Shown piece by piece: positions 34,466 to 42,713 of a stretch of 64,000 bases of DNA. The translations under genes were made by a program, and so were the position numbers. The notes below the pieces were generated by a model, which saw nothing but the letters and a program-made list of their open reading frames with translations, was not told the DNA's origin and made no database searches. Every line of letters begins with the position of its first letter. Position 1 is the stretch's first letter. This stretch comes from UBA6170 sp942491385 (lineage in GTDB: Bacteria > Chloroflexota > Anaerolineae > Anaerolineales > Anaerolineaceae). The stretch is from the NCBI GenBank assembly GCA_942491385.1, contig CALOAF010000007.1, positions 62,001 through 126,000 of the forward strand, written 5' to 3'.

Positions 34466-36277
34466 ATGGAAGCAAATCAAGTGTTGAATCGTGCTGAAGT
34501 TCCTGTGGAACAAACCTGGAACCTGGTTACCATCTTTCCGTCCCTGGAAGCATGGGAGCAGGCTTTGCAGGGTATAGATGCAAAAATAGACCAGATCATT
34601 CCTTTTAGAAATAAATTATCACAAAGCGCACAACAATTATTCAAATGTCTACAGGTGACTGAGCGAGTTAGCCGTGAGATGGAGAAAATTTTCCTGTATG
34701 CCAGTTTAGGCAGCGCGGTGGATATTGGCGACCAGGCTGCCCAAGCCCGAGCGGTACAGGCACGCGGAAAGTATGCCCGATTACATGCCACTACCGCTTT
34801 CATCGAACCTGAATTAATCGCTATCGGATTTCCAACTTTACGAGAATGGGTTCAACAAGATCAGGATTTGGCCCTGTACAAAACCTATTTTGATCAATTA
34901 GAACGCAAGCAGAGCAAAGTCAGGTCCTTCGAGGTTGAAAATGTGATGGCGATGGCTTCGGAACCGTTAAGCACAGTGGTTCAGGCTTATAACAGCCTGA
35001 CCAATGCAGATATCAAATTTGAGCCAGCCAAAGACCAAACAGGTGCGTCATATCCCATTGAGCAGGGGAATTATGGTGCTTTGATCAGCCATGCAGATCG
35101 AAAGGTGAGAAAGACAGCCTGGGAAAACTATCACGATGGTTTTCTGAAAATGAAAAACACGCTGGCTGGCTTGCAGATTGCAGGACTCCAGAAGGATATC
35201 CTCTTCGCTAATGTGCATGGTTTCAATAACAGCCTGGAGGCATCTTTATTCCCGAATAATATTCCTGAAGAGGTTTTTTACAACCTGATCGATGTGTTTC
35301 GCAAACATCTTCCCACCTGGCATAAATATTGGCGCATACGCAAACAATGGCTGGGGTTGGATGACTTCCAGGAATATGATATCAAAGCACCATTAACTTC
35401 GCAAAAACCCGTGGTTTCCTATCAACAAGCCATCGAATGGATCACAGAGGGAATGAAACCATTAGGGGAAAAATATGTGGGCATTATGAATAAAGGCGCT
35501 ACCACAGAGCGCTGGGTCGATTGGGCTGTCAATCAGGGCAAACGCCAGGGAGCCTTTTCCAGTGGGGTCTATGATACCAGTCCCTTTATCATGATGAGTT
35601 ACAACGATGATGTTTTCAGTTTGAGTACTCTGGCACATGAACTCGGACATTCCATGCACTCCTACTACACCAAACATACCCAACCCTATATCCATGGTCG
35701 CTATGCTTTGTTCGTGGCGGAAGTGGCATCGAATTTTAATCAGGCGTTGGTACGTGATTATTTACTGCGCACCCAGACTGATCCGCTTTTCCAATTGGCA
35801 TTGATTGAAGAAGCCATGTCGAATTTCCACCGCTATTTCTTCATCATGCCCACCTTAGCACAATGGGAATTGGATATGCATCAGCGTCTTGAAAAAGGCA
35901 AGGCGATGAATGCCAAAGTAATGATTGACCGTTGTGCAGAGTTGTTCCAGGAAGGTTATGGTGACGAAGTTGCCTTTGACCATGACCGCATCGGGATCAC
36001 CTGGTCACAATTCAGCCATATGTATATGAATTATTATGTCTATCAATATGCAACGGGTATTTCAGGAGCGCATGCCCTGGCCGAGAATATTCTGGCAGGT
36101 GAGTCTGGTGCTGTGGATCGCTATCTCACATTCCTGAGCGCCGGTAATTCCGTCTATCCTCTGGATGCGTTAAAGGCTGCCGGTGTGGATCTAACTCAAT
36201 CCGATCCGGTCGAAAAAGCATTCAATTACCTTGGTAGCATCGTTGATCGCATGGAAGGATTATTAGCAGCAAAATAA
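34466..36277 (+). CDS. pepF: Oligoendopeptidase F, M3 family metallopeptidase
   Basis: A 603-residue cytosolic zinc peptidase that degrades short peptides. The ATG at 34466 follows CGAGGTGA and gives the usual N-terminus; an in-frame upstream start at 34424 adds non-family residues. The helical N-terminal part (~1-380) contains the typical FRNKLSQSAQQLFKCL region. The zinc motif HELGHSMHS lies near residue 394, with the third ligand Glu in FVAEVASNFNQ near 420, and the late motif YATGISGAHALAE near 530. Length and motifs match PepF. It stands alone, with a bidirectional terminator-like hairpin after it. Confidence 0.95.
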   Translation: MEANQVLNRAEVPVEQTWNLVTIFPSLEAWEQALQGIDAKIDQIIPFRNKLSQSAQQLFKCLQVTERVSREMEKIFLYASLGSAVDIGDQAAQARAVQARGKYARLHATTAFIEPELIAIGFPTLREWVQQDQDLALYKTYFDQLERKQSKVRSFEVENVMAMASEPLSTVVQAYNSLTNADIKFEPAKDQTGASYPIEQGNYGALISHADRKVRKTAWENYHDGFLKMKNTLAGLQIAGLQKDILFANVHGFNNSLEASLFPNNIPEEVFYNLIDVFRKHLPTWHKYWRIRKQWLGLDDFQEYDIKAPLTSQKPVVSYQQAIEWITEGMKPLGEKYVGIMNKGATTERWVDWAVNQGKRQGAFSSGVYDTSPFIMMSYNDDVFSLSTLAHELGHSMHSYYTKHTQPYIHGRYALFVAEVASNFNQALVRDYLLRTQTDPLFQLALIEEAMSNFHRYFFIMPTLAQWELDMHQRLEKGKAMNAKVMIDRCAELFQEGYGDEVAFDHDRIGITWSQFSHMYMNYYVYQYATGISGAHALAENILAGESGAVDRYLTFLSAGNSVYPLDALKAAGVDLTQSDPVEKAFNYLGSIVDRMEGLLAAK

Positions 36278-36291
36278 TCAAGTGATTTCCA

Positions 36292-36342
36292 AAAAACCCA
36301 AACCAAAGGACTCAAACCCGGTGTTTGGGTTTTTATTTTAAT
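36292..36342. terminator. Bidirectional terminator between pepF and the tlpA-like gene
   Basis: AAAAACCCAAAC (36292-36303) pairs perfectly with GTTTGGGTTTTT (36323-36334) over a 19-base loop. T-rich sequence follows on the plus strand, and six A at the left edge read as T on the minus strand. It can end both convergent transcripts. Confidence 0.7.
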
Positions 36343-36899
36343 AAAGGTAAGACTTTGTTGTTCAGATCTTCCGGGAAAATCATGCCAATATGGATCATGG
36401 CAACTTTTCCTTGCGGATCAATCAGAATCGAAGTCGGAAATCCAGTGATTCCCAAACTGTTTAACACATTACTGTCTGAATCCAGAACAATTTTGAACCC
36501 TAAACCGTAAGTATCCGCAAACTGAGCAGCTATTTCGCGGGTTTCACCCGCGTTGATAGCCAGAATTTCAAATCCCCTAGCTTGATGTACCTGGTGGAAT
36601 TTGTTCAAATCCGGCATTTCTGCCCTGCAGGGTGGGCACCAGGTCGCCCAGGCATTTAACAGGACATATTTTCCCTGATAATCGCTGAGGTTAACCGTTT
36701 CGCCATCCAAATCCAATAAAGTAAAATCACCAACAGATTTCCCCAGGATCGCTTTTTGAACACCTTCCTGTTGAAAAGATTGAGATTTAAGCACCAGAAT
36801 AGTGACGAATAGAATTGCTAAAACGCCAATTACAATTTGGATATTCCTGTTTCGGGCTGTATTCTTTTTTTGCGGTTTTTTTATTTTCATTTTGACCAA
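36333..36899 (-). CDS. TlpA/ResA-like membrane-anchored thioredoxin-fold protein
   Basis: A 188-residue protein with a basic N-terminus (KMKIKKPQKKNTARN) and one membrane helix at ~21-40 (IQIVIGVLAILFVTILVL), so the redox domain faces outside. The thioredoxin fold follows: DFTLLDLDGETVNLSDYQGK, then the active site WATWCPPCR near residue 90, and GFPTSILIDPQGKV with the cis-Pro near 160. WCPPC is typical of TlpA/ResA proteins that reduce cytochrome c or other exported disulfides. It overlaps the thioredoxin reductase gene by 13 bp, suggesting a shared electron path, but the membrane topology requires a transmembrane relay. Confidence 0.92.
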   Translation of the reverse strand: MVKMKIKKPQKKNTARNRNIQIVIGVLAILFVTILVLKSQSFQQEGVQKAILGKSVGDFTLLDLDGETVNLSDYQGKYVLLNAWATWCPPCRAEMPDLNKFHQVHQARGFEILAINAGETREIAAQFADTYGLGFKIVLDSDSNVLNSLGITGFPTSILIDPQGKVAMIHIGMIFPEDLNNKVLPLLK

Positions 36900-37870
36900 T
36901 CGACCACCATTTGCTTACGGCCATTCAATTCTTTCTCGACAGCAATGGCGGCAATGGCCCCTTCTGCTGCTGCAATCACAGCCTGTTTGACATGGTTACA
37001 GAGGACATCACCAACCGCAAATACACCTGGAACAGCAGTATGAAATTCCTTATCGACAATCAGACAGCCACCATCATTGACTTCAAGCTGACCTGTTAAA
37101 AAATCAGTGATGGGTTTGCCTCCCTGCAAGTAAATAAAAGTACCCTTGACCGGGACGGATTGAATATCCTGACCACGTTGGGAGAAGATGGCCGCTTCGA
37201 CACTTTTTTCTCCAACAACTTCCCGCAGACTGGCACCTGGATAAAATCTGATTTTTTGGTTGTGCATTAATTCATCAATGAGATGCTGGGGTGCTTTCAA
37301 ATCCGGGGTGGGCGATAAGAAGTGGACTTTTTGCACAAAACGGGTCAGGAATAGCGCTTCTTCTATCGCTTCATCACTGGAACCTGCGACTGCCACATCC
37401 ATATTTTTGAAAAAGGCAGCGTCACATGTAGCGCAATAGGAGACACCATGTCCTAACAATTCATCCTCACCTTTCACGCGTTTTCCTCTACCCATGGAAC
37501 CGGTAGAAATGATGATAGATCGAGTCGAATAAACATTGTTATTGGTGTATACAGTTTTGACTTCGCCATTCAATTCGGTTCCAATCACTCTATCAGAATC
37601 GTATTTTGCCCCGAAACTTTCCGCCTGGTTGCGCATAATTTGCAATAAATCAGCACCACTGATCTCTGTCTTGACACCAGGATAATTGGCGATTTTTGAT
37701 GTGATACCCAACGCTCCTGCGGTTATTCCTTTGTCGATCACTAATGTTGACAATCCAGCTCGAGCTGTATAGATGGCGGCAGTCGTTCCGGCTGGTCCAC
37801 CACCGATGATGATTACATCCCAGGTTTTATTGTCGTTCGTTGGCATTTCAAAATTGAATGATGTTTCCAT
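36887..37870 (-). CDS. trxB: Thioredoxin reductase-like FAD/NAD(P)H oxidoreductase
   Basis: A 327-residue flavoprotein. The ATG at 37870 is selected because AGAGGA precedes it at good spacing; the TTG 18 bases earlier lies in that ribosome site. It has the FAD-binding IIGGGPAGTTAAIYTARAG near residue 18, the redox pair CATC near 138, the NAD(P)H-binding region VAGSSDEAIEEALFL near 157 and the C-terminal FAD motif PGVFAVGDV near 290. The NADPH-site pattern is VAGSSDEA rather than GGGDSA, a mild deviation that may alter nucleotide preference. Thioredoxin is its usual substrate; the adjacent TlpA-like gene shares its transcript. Confidence 0.9.
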   Translation of the reverse strand: METSFNFEMPTNDNKTWDVIIIGGGPAGTTAAIYTARAGLSTLVIDKGITAGALGITSKIANYPGVKTEISGADLLQIMRNQAESFGAKYDSDRVIGTELNGEVKTVYTNNNVYSTRSIIISTGSMGRGKRVKGEDELLGHGVSYCATCDAAFFKNMDVAVAGSSDEAIEEALFLTRFVQKVHFLSPTPDLKAPQHLIDELMHNQKIRFYPGASLREVVGEKSVEAAIFSQRGQDIQSVPVKGTFIYLQGGKPITDFLTGQLEVNDGGCLIVDKEFHTAVPGVFAVGDVLCNHVKQAVIAAAEGAIAAIAVEKELNGRKQMVVDWSK

Positions 37871-37957
37871 GATAGATTCCTCTAACAATTAATAATTACA
37901 TAATTTAGATTACTTTTTAAGTAAAAGGTTGCACTTAAATGGAATCATTTATTCGTG

Positions 37958-38563
37958 TTAGAGCCAATTAACTGGCATCTCTTGATTCAAATGGAGTAAT
38001 TTCCCTAAACCACTTTTGATGGATAAAGTAGAAATGGATGCCGGTGCGATCCGAATTTTATTCAGGTTTTCCAGTGGTAATCCGATGAAATGGCTGATGG
38101 TATGGCGAATGATGCTGCCATGCGAGAAAATTGCAATGATTGCATTCTGTGGATGGTTGGCAATCAACTTTAAAATTGCCGTGGATACCCGTTCTCTGAC
38201 CATAAATCCATCCTCTCCTCCAGGTATTTTCGCCAAGGCAGGATTTTCCTGGAATATTTTCCAATTCGGATCCTGGATCAGTTCATCAAAAGATAGACCT
38301 TGCCATTCACCAAAATTCACCTGGTTCAATTCATGGTTTATTTTCACGTTCAGATTTAAGAATTTTGCTAATGGCTGTGCTGTTTGTTGGGTACGTTTCA
38401 AGGGGCTGGCATAAATGGCCTCAATAGATAGATGTTTGAGTGCTTCGGCAACGCGATGAGATTGTTCAATTCCTTCAGCATTTAAAGGGCTGTCGATACG
38501 TCCCGCCAGGGCTTCGTCCACATATTCAGTATCGCCATGCCGGATTAATAAGATTTTTGTCAT
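37958..38563 (-). CDS. Histidine phosphatase family (phosphoglycerate mutase-like) protein, copy 2
   Basis: A 201-residue protein of the branch-1 histidine phosphatases. The catalytic motif is LLIRHGDTEYVDEA at residues 5-18 with the phospho-accepting His, and the second catalytic region is AIFSHGSIIRHTI near 150. The conserved arginine is in SPLKRTQQTAQPL. Starting at ATG 38563 puts the RHG motif at the usual position; the longer frame extends into the preceding gene. It begins one base after the stop of a homologous gene, so the two are a tandem pair. Substrates in this family range from phosphosugars to alpha-ribazole phosphate and cannot be assigned. Confidence 0.88.
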   Translation of the reverse strand: MTKILLIRHGDTEYVDEALAGRIDSPLNAEGIEQSHRVAEALKHLSIEAIYASPLKRTQQTAQPLAKFLNLNVKINHELNQVNFGEWQGLSFDELIQDPNWKIFQENPALAKIPGGEDGFMVRERVSTAILKLIANHPQNAIIAIFSHGSIIRHTISHFIGLPLENLNKIRIAPASISTLSIKSGLGKLLHLNQEMPVNWL

Positions 38564-38564
38564 G

Positions 38565-39236
38565 TTAGTTGCCTTGCTTTGTTTTGGAATTTTTCTTTGT
38601 GGGCTTCTCACCCATTGTCTGGAATTGATGCACAAATTTGCTCATATCTATCAGATTAATGAAAGGCACAGAAATGTGATCTTTCATCAGCAATAACGCA
38701 CTAATTGATGCAGTGTTGATATGGATGCGTTGAAAGGAATCCAGTGGGACATTGAGGTAATAAGCTACCAGCAGGCGGATTGCATCTGAATGACTGAAAC
38801 AAGCGATTAAATCGTCCGGCTCATGTTCCGCTGTAATTTTTGTGATGCACGCAACCAGGCGCTTTTGGGCATTCACAAAACTCTCCCCATTTGGAAATTG
38901 CATCTGGGATGGTTGGTTTTGGACGGTCTTCCACAATTTTAATCTGCGCATTTGCTTGATGGTTTTACCCTGCCAATCTCCAAAATTAATTTCACTGAGG
39001 TTGTCACAAATGGAAATGTCCATTTTTTTGGCGAATGCCAGGGGCTGGGCTGTCTCCATGGCGCGTTCGAGAGGGCTACTATATATCGCTTTGAAAGGAA
39101 AATCTTTTAGTTTTTCTGCCAATTGTTCAGCTTGTTTAATTCCATTTTGATTGAGATGAACCCCAGACAATCTGCCAGCCAGTTTTTTTCCGACCCAGTC
39201 GTTTTCTCCATGCCGGATGAGTAAGATGATCGCCAT
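38565..39236 (-). CDS. Histidine phosphatase family (phosphoglycerate mutase-like) protein, copy 1
   Basis: A 223-residue paralogue of the following gene, with LLIRHGENDWVGKKLAGRLSG at the N-terminus, SPLERAMETAQPLAF near 60 and the second catalytic His in CFSHSDAIRLLV near 150. The ATG at 39236 is used; it lies two bases after the rarA stop. The C-terminus has a Lys-rich tail (KPTKKNSKTKQG) absent from the second copy. The region after the RHG (LAGRLSGVHLNQNG) is close to that of the second copy (LAGRIDSPLNAEG), supporting recent duplication. Confidence 0.88.
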   Translation of the reverse strand: MAIILLIRHGENDWVGKKLAGRLSGVHLNQNGIKQAEQLAEKLKDFPFKAIYSSPLERAMETAQPLAFAKKMDISICDNLSEINFGDWQGKTIKQMRRLKLWKTVQNQPSQMQFPNGESFVNAQKRLVACITKITAEHEPDDLIACFSHSDAIRLLVAYYLNVPLDSFQRIHINTASISALLLMKDHISVPFINLIDMSKFVHQFQTMGEKPTKKNSKTKQGN

Positions 39237-39238
39237 TA

Positions 39239-40618
39239 TTATTCCTTTTTTGTAGCCGGTTTTTGAGCAGGCACCCGATTTTTGTTCAGTCCATCCGATT
39301 GTTTTTTTCGCCAATCTTCAACACGTTTCTGAACGTTCGCTTCATATCCCTGATCGGAGGGTTTGTAAAAATGAGTACCTGCCAGGTGCTCAGGCAGATA
39401 TTGTTGGGGAACAAAATGTCCCTCGAATGAATGCGGGTATAAATATCCTTTTCCGTGGCCAAAGCCCTTGGCATCGCGATTGCTATCCATTAAATGAATA
39501 GGCACCTGTCCCATCCCTTCTGTTTCCATGCGCTTTACTATATCAAAGTATGCCATCACAGAATTGGATTTCGGCGCAGTAGATAAATACAATGTTGCTT
39601 CCACAATTGGGAAGATACCTTCCGGTAGACCGATATATTCGTAGGCGTTAGCTGCGGCATTCGCCACCACTAGGGCTTGTGGATCAGCCAGGCCAATATC
39701 TTCCCCGGCCAGAATGATCAAACGGCGCAAAATGAAGCGTGGATCTTCGCCAGCCGTCATCATTTTTGCCAGCCAATATAGCGCTGCATCCGGATCACTA
39801 CCTCGTACCGACTTAATGAAAGCAGAAATCGTATCATAGTGGGCATCACCGCTCTTATCGTATAAAATTGCGCGTTTCTGAATCGATTCCTGCGCAATAT
39901 CCAATGTGATATGAATAGTCTCGGTTTGGTCAGGAGATGTGGTTTCAATGGCGAGTTCGAGCGCATTTAATAAATTGCGGGCATCGCCACCACACATCTG
40001 AATCAAATGGTTACGGGCGTCATCTTCCAGGATAATCTGGCGATTTCCATACCCATAGTCAGTATTGAAAAGTGCGCGGTCAACAATTTTATTTAGATGT
40101 GCTTCTTCCAACGGTTGCAGTTGAAAGACACGTGAGCGCGAAACCAGCGCCGGTATGACATCAAAATATGGGTTCTCCGTCGTTGCGCCAATCAGAGTCA
40201 GCATACCTGATTCTACTTGTGGGAGAAGAGCATCCTGTTGGGCTTTATTCCAACGATGAACTTCATCGATGAAAAGAATTGTCCTCTGTTGGTATAATTT
40301 GCGCCGTTCTTCCGCTTCGTGGATGACACGCCGGAGTTCCGCTACTCCTGCCAGCACCGCAGAAATGGTTTCAAATTGGGCTTTGGTGTGGTAAGCAATT
40401 AATTGCGCCAGGGTGGTCTTACCGGTTCCAGGAGGACCTGTGAAGATTATGGATGAGAATAAACGATCAGCTTGAATAGCCCGGCGAAGGAGTTTTCCTT
40501 CACCAATAATATGTTCCTGCCCGATGAAATCATCAAAAGTTCTGGGCCGCATGCGGGCAGCCAGAGGGGCTTCCTGTTGCATTCGTTCGTCCATGGCATG
40601 GTCAAACAAATCATTCAT
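39239..40618 (-). CDS. rarA: Replication-associated recombination protein A (AAA+ ATPase)
   Basis: A 459-residue clamp-loader-like AAA+ ATPase (RarA/MgsA/WRNIP1 family) that acts at stalled forks. The ATG at 40618 is chosen because AAGGAG lies eight bases before it. Motifs: PLAARMRPRTFDDFIGQEH, Walker A GPPGTGKTTLA near residue 51, Walker B ILFIDEVHRWNKAQQDALLP near 105, sensor-1 LIGATTENPYF near 136, and the family-specific RGSDPDAALYWLAKM near 268. The C-terminal tail after ~430 is basic (KNRVPAQKPATKKE) and not conserved. It is the first gene of a unit with two histidine phosphatases. Confidence 0.96.
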   Translation of the reverse strand: MNDLFDHAMDERMQQEAPLAARMRPRTFDDFIGQEHIIGEGKLLRRAIQADRLFSSIIFTGPPGTGKTTLAQLIAYHTKAQFETISAVLAGVAELRRVIHEAEERRKLYQQRTILFIDEVHRWNKAQQDALLPQVESGMLTLIGATTENPYFDVIPALVSRSRVFQLQPLEEAHLNKIVDRALFNTDYGYGNRQIILEDDARNHLIQMCGGDARNLLNALELAIETTSPDQTETIHITLDIAQESIQKRAILYDKSGDAHYDTISAFIKSVRGSDPDAALYWLAKMMTAGEDPRFILRRLIILAGEDIGLADPQALVVANAAANAYEYIGLPEGIFPIVEATLYLSTAPKSNSVMAYFDIVKRMETEGMGQVPIHLMDSNRDAKGFGHGKGYLYPHSFEGHFVPQQYLPEHLAGTHFYKPSDQGYEANVQKRVEDWRKKQSDGLNKNRVPAQKPATKKE

Positions 40619-40758
40619 GAAAATCTCCTTGTTTTTGATGAACAAATACAAACAATAACATACCCTCCTATTTTACATGATTCTTTGCTTATTTGTTCTA
40701 TGAACAAAAATATATCAAAAAAAATTATCTAAGCTCCAAAACGAGCAATAATTCAAGA

Positions 40759-41130
40759 CTACTCTTTATTCCAGGGTTTGAACCCCAGTAATTCTTCAGG
40801 TTCAACCCATTCTCCATTAAATTGGATGGCCCTGTCATCAATTGTTAAAAAAGCCTTTGGTTTATCTTTGGCGAATTTTACTTTTGGGAAACCATGTTTT
40901 TCCATCCAGGCTTGCATGGCCTCAATCCCGGCTTCGGAACTCGAGCGGGAGCTGAAGACCACGATACTGAAATAATTCTGAGCTTTTTCGATAAACTCTT
41001 TTGCGCCTGGCACGGGATCATCGTCGATCACAGTTACACCTTTCCAGCCATGGCGATACCAATGGATTACTCCATCAAAATCCAATGAGAGTATCGGTTT
41101 ATACGTTCGTTTTTTTCGGATAGATGTCAT
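40759..41130 (-). CDS. Small HAD-fold protein
   Basis: A 123-residue protein with HAD-superfamily landmarks in a compact form: motif I ILSLDFDGVIHWY near residue 15 (nucleophile Asp and acid Asp), motif II FSSRSSS near 60, and motif IV-like LTIDDRAIQFNG near 98 with the acidic pair. No cap domain is present. The size and the DDRAIQFNG ending recall stand-alone HAD domains related to polynucleotide kinase 3'-phosphatases and phage-borne HADs; the substrate is unknown. It ends ~140 bp from rarA and follows the LiaF-like gene by nine bases. Confidence 0.8.
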   Translation of the reverse strand: MTSIRKKRTYKPILSLDFDGVIHWYRHGWKGVTVIDDDPVPGAKEFIEKAQNYFSIVVFSSRSSSEAGIEAMQAWMEKHGFPKVKFAKDKPKAFLTIDDRAIQFNGEWVEPEELLGFKPWNKE

Positions 41131-41139
41131 AGGTTCCTG

Positions 41140-41670
41140 TTATTCGTTAATCTCAACTTCAGAGACAAATGATAATGTCTGAATAAAGATCTTCCTGGTC
41201 TGATTTCGATATTCAGGGGTTTCATACTCAAATGCTGCTAGTAGGTGATCTTCTTTCTGTCCTTTGACTTTGGTGTCATGAACGAAACCTCTCGCCAAAA
41301 GCTTCAAACCGGCATCGGTAGGTAAGATAATGTCCAGATCACTGACGAAACTATACATATTGATGGTTGTTTCCCCTTCAGGAATAATTGCTTGAGAGAG
41401 ATCCAATTTCACATCACTGACAAAACTCAGGTACTCAGCGGGTTCGATTGTCCGTTGATGTGAATTATCGGTTTCGTTTATAAACCGAAGGATGAAATTA
41501 CTTCCACCAGGCAGAGTTTTTGGACGAAAAAGTAACAACATTCCCAACCCAATCAGAATGATTGGCAAAATAAGTGTCCAAAGATTGATGCCAAATACAT
41601 TATCAATGAGAAAAAATGCTCCCATGAGTATTAGAAAGCTTCCTATCAGTATTGCAGATTTGTTTTCCAA
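41140..41670 (-). CDS. LiaF-like membrane protein (cell-wall stress type)
   Basis: A 176-residue protein with two close membrane helices at the N-terminus (~8-27 and ~30-48; ILIGSFLILMGAFFLI and LWTLILPIILIGLGMLLLF). After a short linker follows a beta-repeat domain with recurring LSFVSDVKLDLSQ, YSFVSDLDIILP and LSFVSEVEIN, the pattern of the LiaF C-terminal (DUF2154-type) domain. LiaF inhibits a LiaS-type kinase in Firmicutes; no such kinase is adjacent here. It shares strand and close spacing with the HAD-fold gene. Confidence 0.82.
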   Translation of the reverse strand: MENKSAILIGSFLILMGAFFLIDNVFGINLWTLILPIILIGLGMLLLFRPKTLPGGSNFILRFINETDNSHQRTIEPAEYLSFVSDVKLDLSQAIIPEGETTINMYSFVSDLDIILPTDAGLKLLARGFVHDTKVKGQKEDHLLAAFEYETPEYRNQTRKIFIQTLSFVSEVEINE

Positions 41671-41753
41671 ATTGCACCTCCTAGTAGTAAGATGTATTAA
41701 TTAATATACGACAAATCAATTGAAAAGTGTTAACCGAGGAAACCCTTAATTAA

Positions 41754-42647
41754 TTACAAAATTTTATGTTCGGGTTGAAACCTCGATGAAAAATTAACCT
41801 GCGCCAAAAATATTGCAACCATTACCAGAATTGCACCGATTGATTGATCTGAAGTGAAGCGCTCACTCAAAAAAAGGAACCCAAAAACTGCAGAAAAAAC
41901 TGCCTCCATACTCAAAATTAAGGCTGCGTCGGTGGGTGGGGCATGTTTTTGAGCGACAGCTTGTAATGTGAATCCAATTGCCACTGAAGCGATTCCGTTG
42001 TAAAGAATTGTCCACCATAAGGAGGAGATTTGAGATAACCCCTGAGGATCAGTGATCCATCCAATTCCAAAATTGAGAATTGCACAAACCAGAAATTGCC
42101 AGATCGCAAAATGAAGGGGGTTCATCCCCTGAACAGTGCGCCCTACAACGATTACATGCAAAGCCCATAATGTCGCACCGATCAATTCAAGGCGGTCTCC
42201 CGGAGCTAATGTTAGCTCTCCGCCGGTGCTGAGCAATAACATACCCATCACTGCCACCACCGCAGCTACCCAAACATTCCATTTTTGTTTTTCACGCCAA
42301 ATCATCCATAGGAAAATTGGAACAAAAATTACATATAATCCGGTGATAAAACCAGCATTTCCAGCAGTGGTGGTGATTAAGCCTGCCTGCTGAAAGGCAC
42401 CGGCAGAAAATAATAAGACGCCAGCCAGAATCACTCCTGAAAACTTGTTTTTTTCAATCTTGGGTCTGAACCTTACCAATGGTAATAGTAATAACGCGCC
42501 TAAGAGGAAGCGACCACCATTGAAATAGAAAATGTTAACGTAAGGTGCGGCAATTCTTTGTGCGATGAAACCACTCCCCCAGACTGCGGCTGTGAGCAAC
42601 AGTAATAGATCAGCTTGTACGCGAGTCAATTGTCGTCTGGTTTGCAT
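41754..42647 (-). CDS. EamA/DMT-family transporter
   Basis: A 297-residue membrane protein with ten predicted helices in two homologous EamA halves (~10-140 and ~155-290). Diagnostic parts are LLLLTAAVWGSGFIAQR near residue 15 and, in the second half, SVAIGFTLQAVAQKHAPPTDAALILSMEAVF near 215, typical of metabolite exporters. The ATG at 42647 follows CAGGA; the earlier TTG at 42674 is less likely. The substrate is not predictable. It lies downstream of the alanine dehydrogenase-like gene on the same strand with a 66-bp gap. Confidence 0.88.
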   Translation of the reverse strand: MQTRRQLTRVQADLLLLLTAAVWGSGFIAQRIAAPYVNIFYFNGGRFLLGALLLLPLVRFRPKIEKNKFSGVILAGVLLFSAGAFQQAGLITTTAGNAGFITGLYVIFVPIFLWMIWREKQKWNVWVAAVVAVMGMLLLSTGGELTLAPGDRLELIGATLWALHVIVVGRTVQGMNPLHFAIWQFLVCAILNFGIGWITDPQGLSQISSLWWTILYNGIASVAIGFTLQAVAQKHAPPTDAALILSMEAVFSAVFGFLFLSERFTSDQSIGAILVMVAIFLAQVNFSSRFQPEHKIL

Positions 42648-42713
42648 ATATAATCCTGAATGAAATAACGCCAATTGTCTCAGGGAAATGAAGATTTGAG
42701 AAGGCTGTTCTTT

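Noticed and set aside
34128..34475. 115-codon minus-strand frame in the spacer before pepF
   Set aside because: No recognisable motif, runs into the pepF start region, and has low-complexity composition; treated as a chance frame.
40611..40661. 16-residue leader peptide overlapping the rarA start
   Set aside because: It has an AGGAGGG upstream, but only two bases from its ATG, too close for normal initiation, and the peptide shows no attenuation-type codon run.
42648..42674. Longer N-terminus of the EamA transporter (TTG start)
   Set aside because: No ribosome site before the TTG, while ATG 42647 follows CAGGA and begins just ahead of the first helix.
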